6,870 nt of DNA from Rhodobacter sp. (lineage in GTDB: Bacteria; Pseudomonadota; Alphaproteobacteria; Rhodobacterales; Rhodobacteraceae), in assembly GCA_013824045.1 (NCBI GenBank), contig PNND01000412.1, positions 1 to 6,870 of the forward strand, written 5' to 3'. The notes beneath the pieces are model-generated. The model did not search any database. It was not told where the DNA came from and was given only the letters and a program-made list of their open reading frames with translations. Each line of letters starts with the position of its first letter. The first letter of the stretch is position 1. Of this stretch, positions 5,308 to 6,870 are shown one piece after another. The position numbers and the translations under genes were made by a program.

Positions 5308-6564
5308 CTAATCGGTGCCGATCATGGCCAGAAGGCGGGCCTTTTCCCCTGAATCCCGCGCCTCGGAAATCGCCTGCCCCAAAGCCTCAAGCGAGGCGAT
5401 GGAATGGCCCGCACGGAAACTGTCCACATGCGGCAGCATCGCGCGGATGCCGCTGGCCTTGGGCGCGAACCCCTCCCAGCGCAGAAGCGGGTTCAGCCAG
5501 ATCAGGCGGCGGCAAGACAGGTGCAGCCGCTCCATTTCCGCAGACAGCGCGCCCGTATCATCGCGGTCCAGCCCATCGGTGATGAGCAAGACCACCGCCC
5601 CCTGCCCCAGCACCCGGCGTGACCAGTCGCGGTTGAATCCGCGCAGGCAGGTGCCGATCCGTGTGCCACCAGACCAATCCTGCGCCTCGGCCCCCGCCGC
5701 CTTCAGCGCAGCATCGACATCGCGATTCTTCAGATGCCGGGTGATGTTGGTCAGCCGCGTGCCGAAGGTGAAAGCATGCACCTTGGCCCAGCCCTGCCCC
5801 TTGCGGTTGGCGACCGCATGCACGAAATGCAGCACCAGCCGTGAATACTGGCTCATTGACCCGGATATGTCGCAAAGCACCACCAGATTGGGCCAGCGCA
5901 TCCCCGGCGATTTCATCGACAGACGCGTCACCTCGCCCCCCTGCCGCAGCGCGGCCCGCAGGGTGCGCCGCCCGTCGATCCGCCGCCCGGCCAGATCGCC
6001 CACCATCCGCCGCGTGAGCAAGGGCCGCACTGGCAGGGCAAGACGGGCCAGCATCCGTTTGGCCTCGGCCACCTCGGTCAGGCTCATCTGTTCGAAATCC
6101 AGCGTCTTGAGCCGTTCCTCATGCGACATGGTGGCCGAGGCGTCGATATCCACCCGATCCTCACCCTCTGGCGCATCCGGGTCGCGCGAGGGCATGTCGA
6201 TGCCCTTCCCATCCAGAAGCGCCTCTGCCGCGCGTTTTTCGGCCGCATCGGCCAGACGATCCTCCTGCACGCCACGCACGGCGGGCAGCAAGAGCGTCAT
6301 CATCTGCTCCAGAAACTGTGGATCGCGCCAATACAGGCGGAACACCTGATCATAAACCGCCCGCTGCTCCGGGCGGCTGACGAAACAGGCATGCAGCGTC
6401 CAGTAGAAATCCACCCGTTCGGTGAACCCCGCCACCTCGACCGCACGGATCGCGTCGATCACCCGCCCCGGCCCGATGGGCAGACCCGCCCGCCGCAAGG
6501 CCCGCGCAAAATGGGCGATGTTATGCGACAGCTTGCCATCATCGGGCAGCGCCAGATCGGGCAT
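5308..6564 (-). CDS. coxE: CoxE-family VWA-domain protein
   Basis: 418 residues from the ATG at 6562-6564 to TAG at 5308-5310. The frame stays open to 6663, but that extension crosses an intergenic palindromic element and would begin with TTG overlapping no useful ribosome site, so the internal ATG (preceded by the G-rich GGGCAGGG) is preferred. Residues 10-100 (SHNIAHFARALRRAGLPIGPGRV) are the typical CoxE start. The C-terminal VWA domain carries a complete MIDAS metal site: DISGSM (232-237), the Thr of GGTRIG (299-304) and LLITDGLDRDD (326-336). LIWLNPLLRWEGF (354-366) is the usual CoxE ending block. In CO dehydrogenase clusters CoxE works with the AAA+ ATPase CoxD in maturing the molybdenum-copper centre; other CoxE relatives pair with MoxR ATPases whose targets are unknown. 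Its direct upstream neighbour here is such an ATPase, 91 bases away on the same strand. Family assignment is secure; the target enzyme is not in the window. Confidence 0.92.
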   Translation of the reverse strand: MPDLALPDDGKLSHNIAHFARALRRAGLPIGPGRVIDAIRAVEVAGFTERVDFYWTLHACFVSRPEQRAVYDQVFRLYWRDPQFLEQMMTLLLPAVRGVQEDRLADAAEKRAAEALLDGKGIDMPSRDPDAPEGEDRVDIDASATMSHEERLKTLDFEQMSLTEVAEAKRMLARLALPVRPLLTRRMVGDLAGRRIDGRRTLRAALRQGGEVTRLSMKSPGMRWPNLVVLCDISGSMSQYSRLVLHFVHAVANRKGQGWAKVHAFTFGTRLTNITRHLKNRDVDAALKAAGAEAQDWSGGTRIGTCLRGFNRDWSRRVLGQGAVVLLITDGLDRDDTGALSAEMERLHLSCRRLIWLNPLLRWEGFAPKASGIRAMLPHVDSFRAGHSIASLEALGQAISEARDSGEKARLLAMIGTD

Positions 6565-6588
6565 CGTCACGCCCTGCCCCCGCCGCGA

Positions 6589-6640
6589 CGGGGGGCTGTC
6601 TGCCCCCCGGACCCCCCGAGGATATTTGTCCAGAGAAGAA
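6589..6640. repeat. Intergenic palindrome plus C-tract/GAGGATATTTG element
   Basis: An 8-bp inverted repeat, CGGGGGGC (6589-6596) and GCCCCCCG (6602-6609), is followed by CCCCCCGAGGATATTTG (6612-6628) and a purine-rich tail to 6640. It fills most of the 91-base gap between the MoxR-type and VWA genes. From memory, very similar hairpin plus GAGGATATTT sequences recur between genes in Rhodobacter, Paracoccus and Roseobacter-type genomes, so I read it as a dispersed intergenic repeat of the order; that part is recollection and not shown here. It may form an RNA hairpin that affects transcript stability or partial termination between the two genes. Confidence 0.5.
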
Positions 6641-6655
6641 GCCGCATCGCCCCGG

Positions 6656-6870
6656 TCATGCAAAGACCAGCCCTTGCCGCACCTCTTCCAAAAGCTTCTT
6701 TGCCTCGGAGCCCTGAATTTTCTGGATATCGTCCTGATACTTCAGGATCGCCCCCAAAGTGTCGGCAATCACCTCGGGCGACAGCTGGATCACATCCAGC
6801 GCCAGCAGGCATTTCGCCCAGTCGATGGTTTCCGCCACACCGGGTTTCTTGAACAGATCCTCGGACCGCA
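6656..6870 (-). CDS. MoxR-family AAA+ ATPase, C-terminal fragment (5' part outside window)
   Basis: The last 70 codons of a gene entering from the right edge, ending in TGA at 6656-6658; the frame is open through the window end. The peptide starts RSEDLFKKPGVAETIDWA, continues KCLLALDVIQLSPEVIADTL and ends KKLLEEVRQGLVFA. The KKPGVAETIDWA stretch is the sensor-2/lid signature of MoxR ATPases, and the remaining part matches the CoxD-like subgroup. No Walker motifs are visible because the ATPase core lies beyond the edge. It precedes a CoxE-type VWA gene on the same strand, the standard MoxR/VWA pairing in which the ATPase remodels or activates a target with help from the metal-binding VWA partner. 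A GTG inside this stretch could look like a start but is internal to the conserved domain. Confidence 0.85.
   Translation of the reverse strand, partial: RSEDLFKKPGVAETIDWAKCLLALDVIQLSPEVIADTLGAILKYQDDIQKIQGSEAKKLLEEVRQGLVFA

Noticed and set aside
5292..5322. ATCGGCA/TGCCGAT inverted pair around the coxE stop codon
   Set aside because: It has a 17-base loop, a 7-bp stem and no T-run; it may be chance.
5315..6349. Plus-strand open frame opposite coxE
   Set aside because: It has Ser/Arg-rich random composition antisense to a VWA gene with a complete MIDAS motif.

Overview
The window is high-GC DNA that reads as chromosome of a Rhodobacterales-type alphaproteobacterium (Rhodobacter/Paracoccus/Roseobacter relatives). 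The basis is the codon usage (strong G/C at third positions), an XdhC plus molybdopterin-binding protein pair, a Hint_2-domain protein, an OmpA protein with a long Ala/Glu stalk, and an intergenic palindrome followed by a C-tract/GAGGATATTT motif that I recall as common in that order. No species is assigned.

Layout. At 1-187 (+) is the last part of infC (translation initiation factor IF-3), closed by a strong hairpin terminator at 210-237. Everything else lies on the minus strand and is therefore transcribed right to left. In that order: the C-terminal end of a MoxR-type AAA+ ATPase (6656-6870, cut by the window edge); a CoxE-type VWA protein (5308-6564); a 691-residue secreted OmpA-family protein (3111-5186), closed by a GC-rich hairpin at 3056-3085; a small Hint (Hedgehog/intein-type) domain protein (2404-2973); an XdhC/CoxF-family protein (1327-2328); and, 3 bases after it, a molybdopterin-binding MoCF-domain protein (322-1323) that runs convergently towards infC. 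There is no gene-free stretch longer than 300 bases.

How the genes fit together. MoxR, CoxE and XdhC correspond to the CoxD, CoxE and CoxF accessory proteins of carbon monoxide dehydrogenase-type molybdenum hydroxylases, which mature or insert the molybdenum cofactor. The molybdopterin-binding protein belongs to the same business. This looks like a Mo-hydroxylase maturation set with no structural subunits in view, interrupted in the middle by two genes of apparently unrelated role (OmpA-like and Hint).

The most distinctive object is the OmpA-family protein. It has a cleavable signal peptide, about 150 residues of almost pure Ala/Glu/Gln, a 15-residue Val-Thr-Glu-Glu/Pro tandem repeat, a short hydrophobic Gly-spaced segment, and a peptidoglycan-binding OmpA domain. 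I see no strong evidence for a wholly new multi-gene system here. The second-look items are the stalked OmpA protein and its topology, the Hint protein without the usual nucleophilic cysteine, the split cox-type accessory cluster, and three palindromic intergenic elements.
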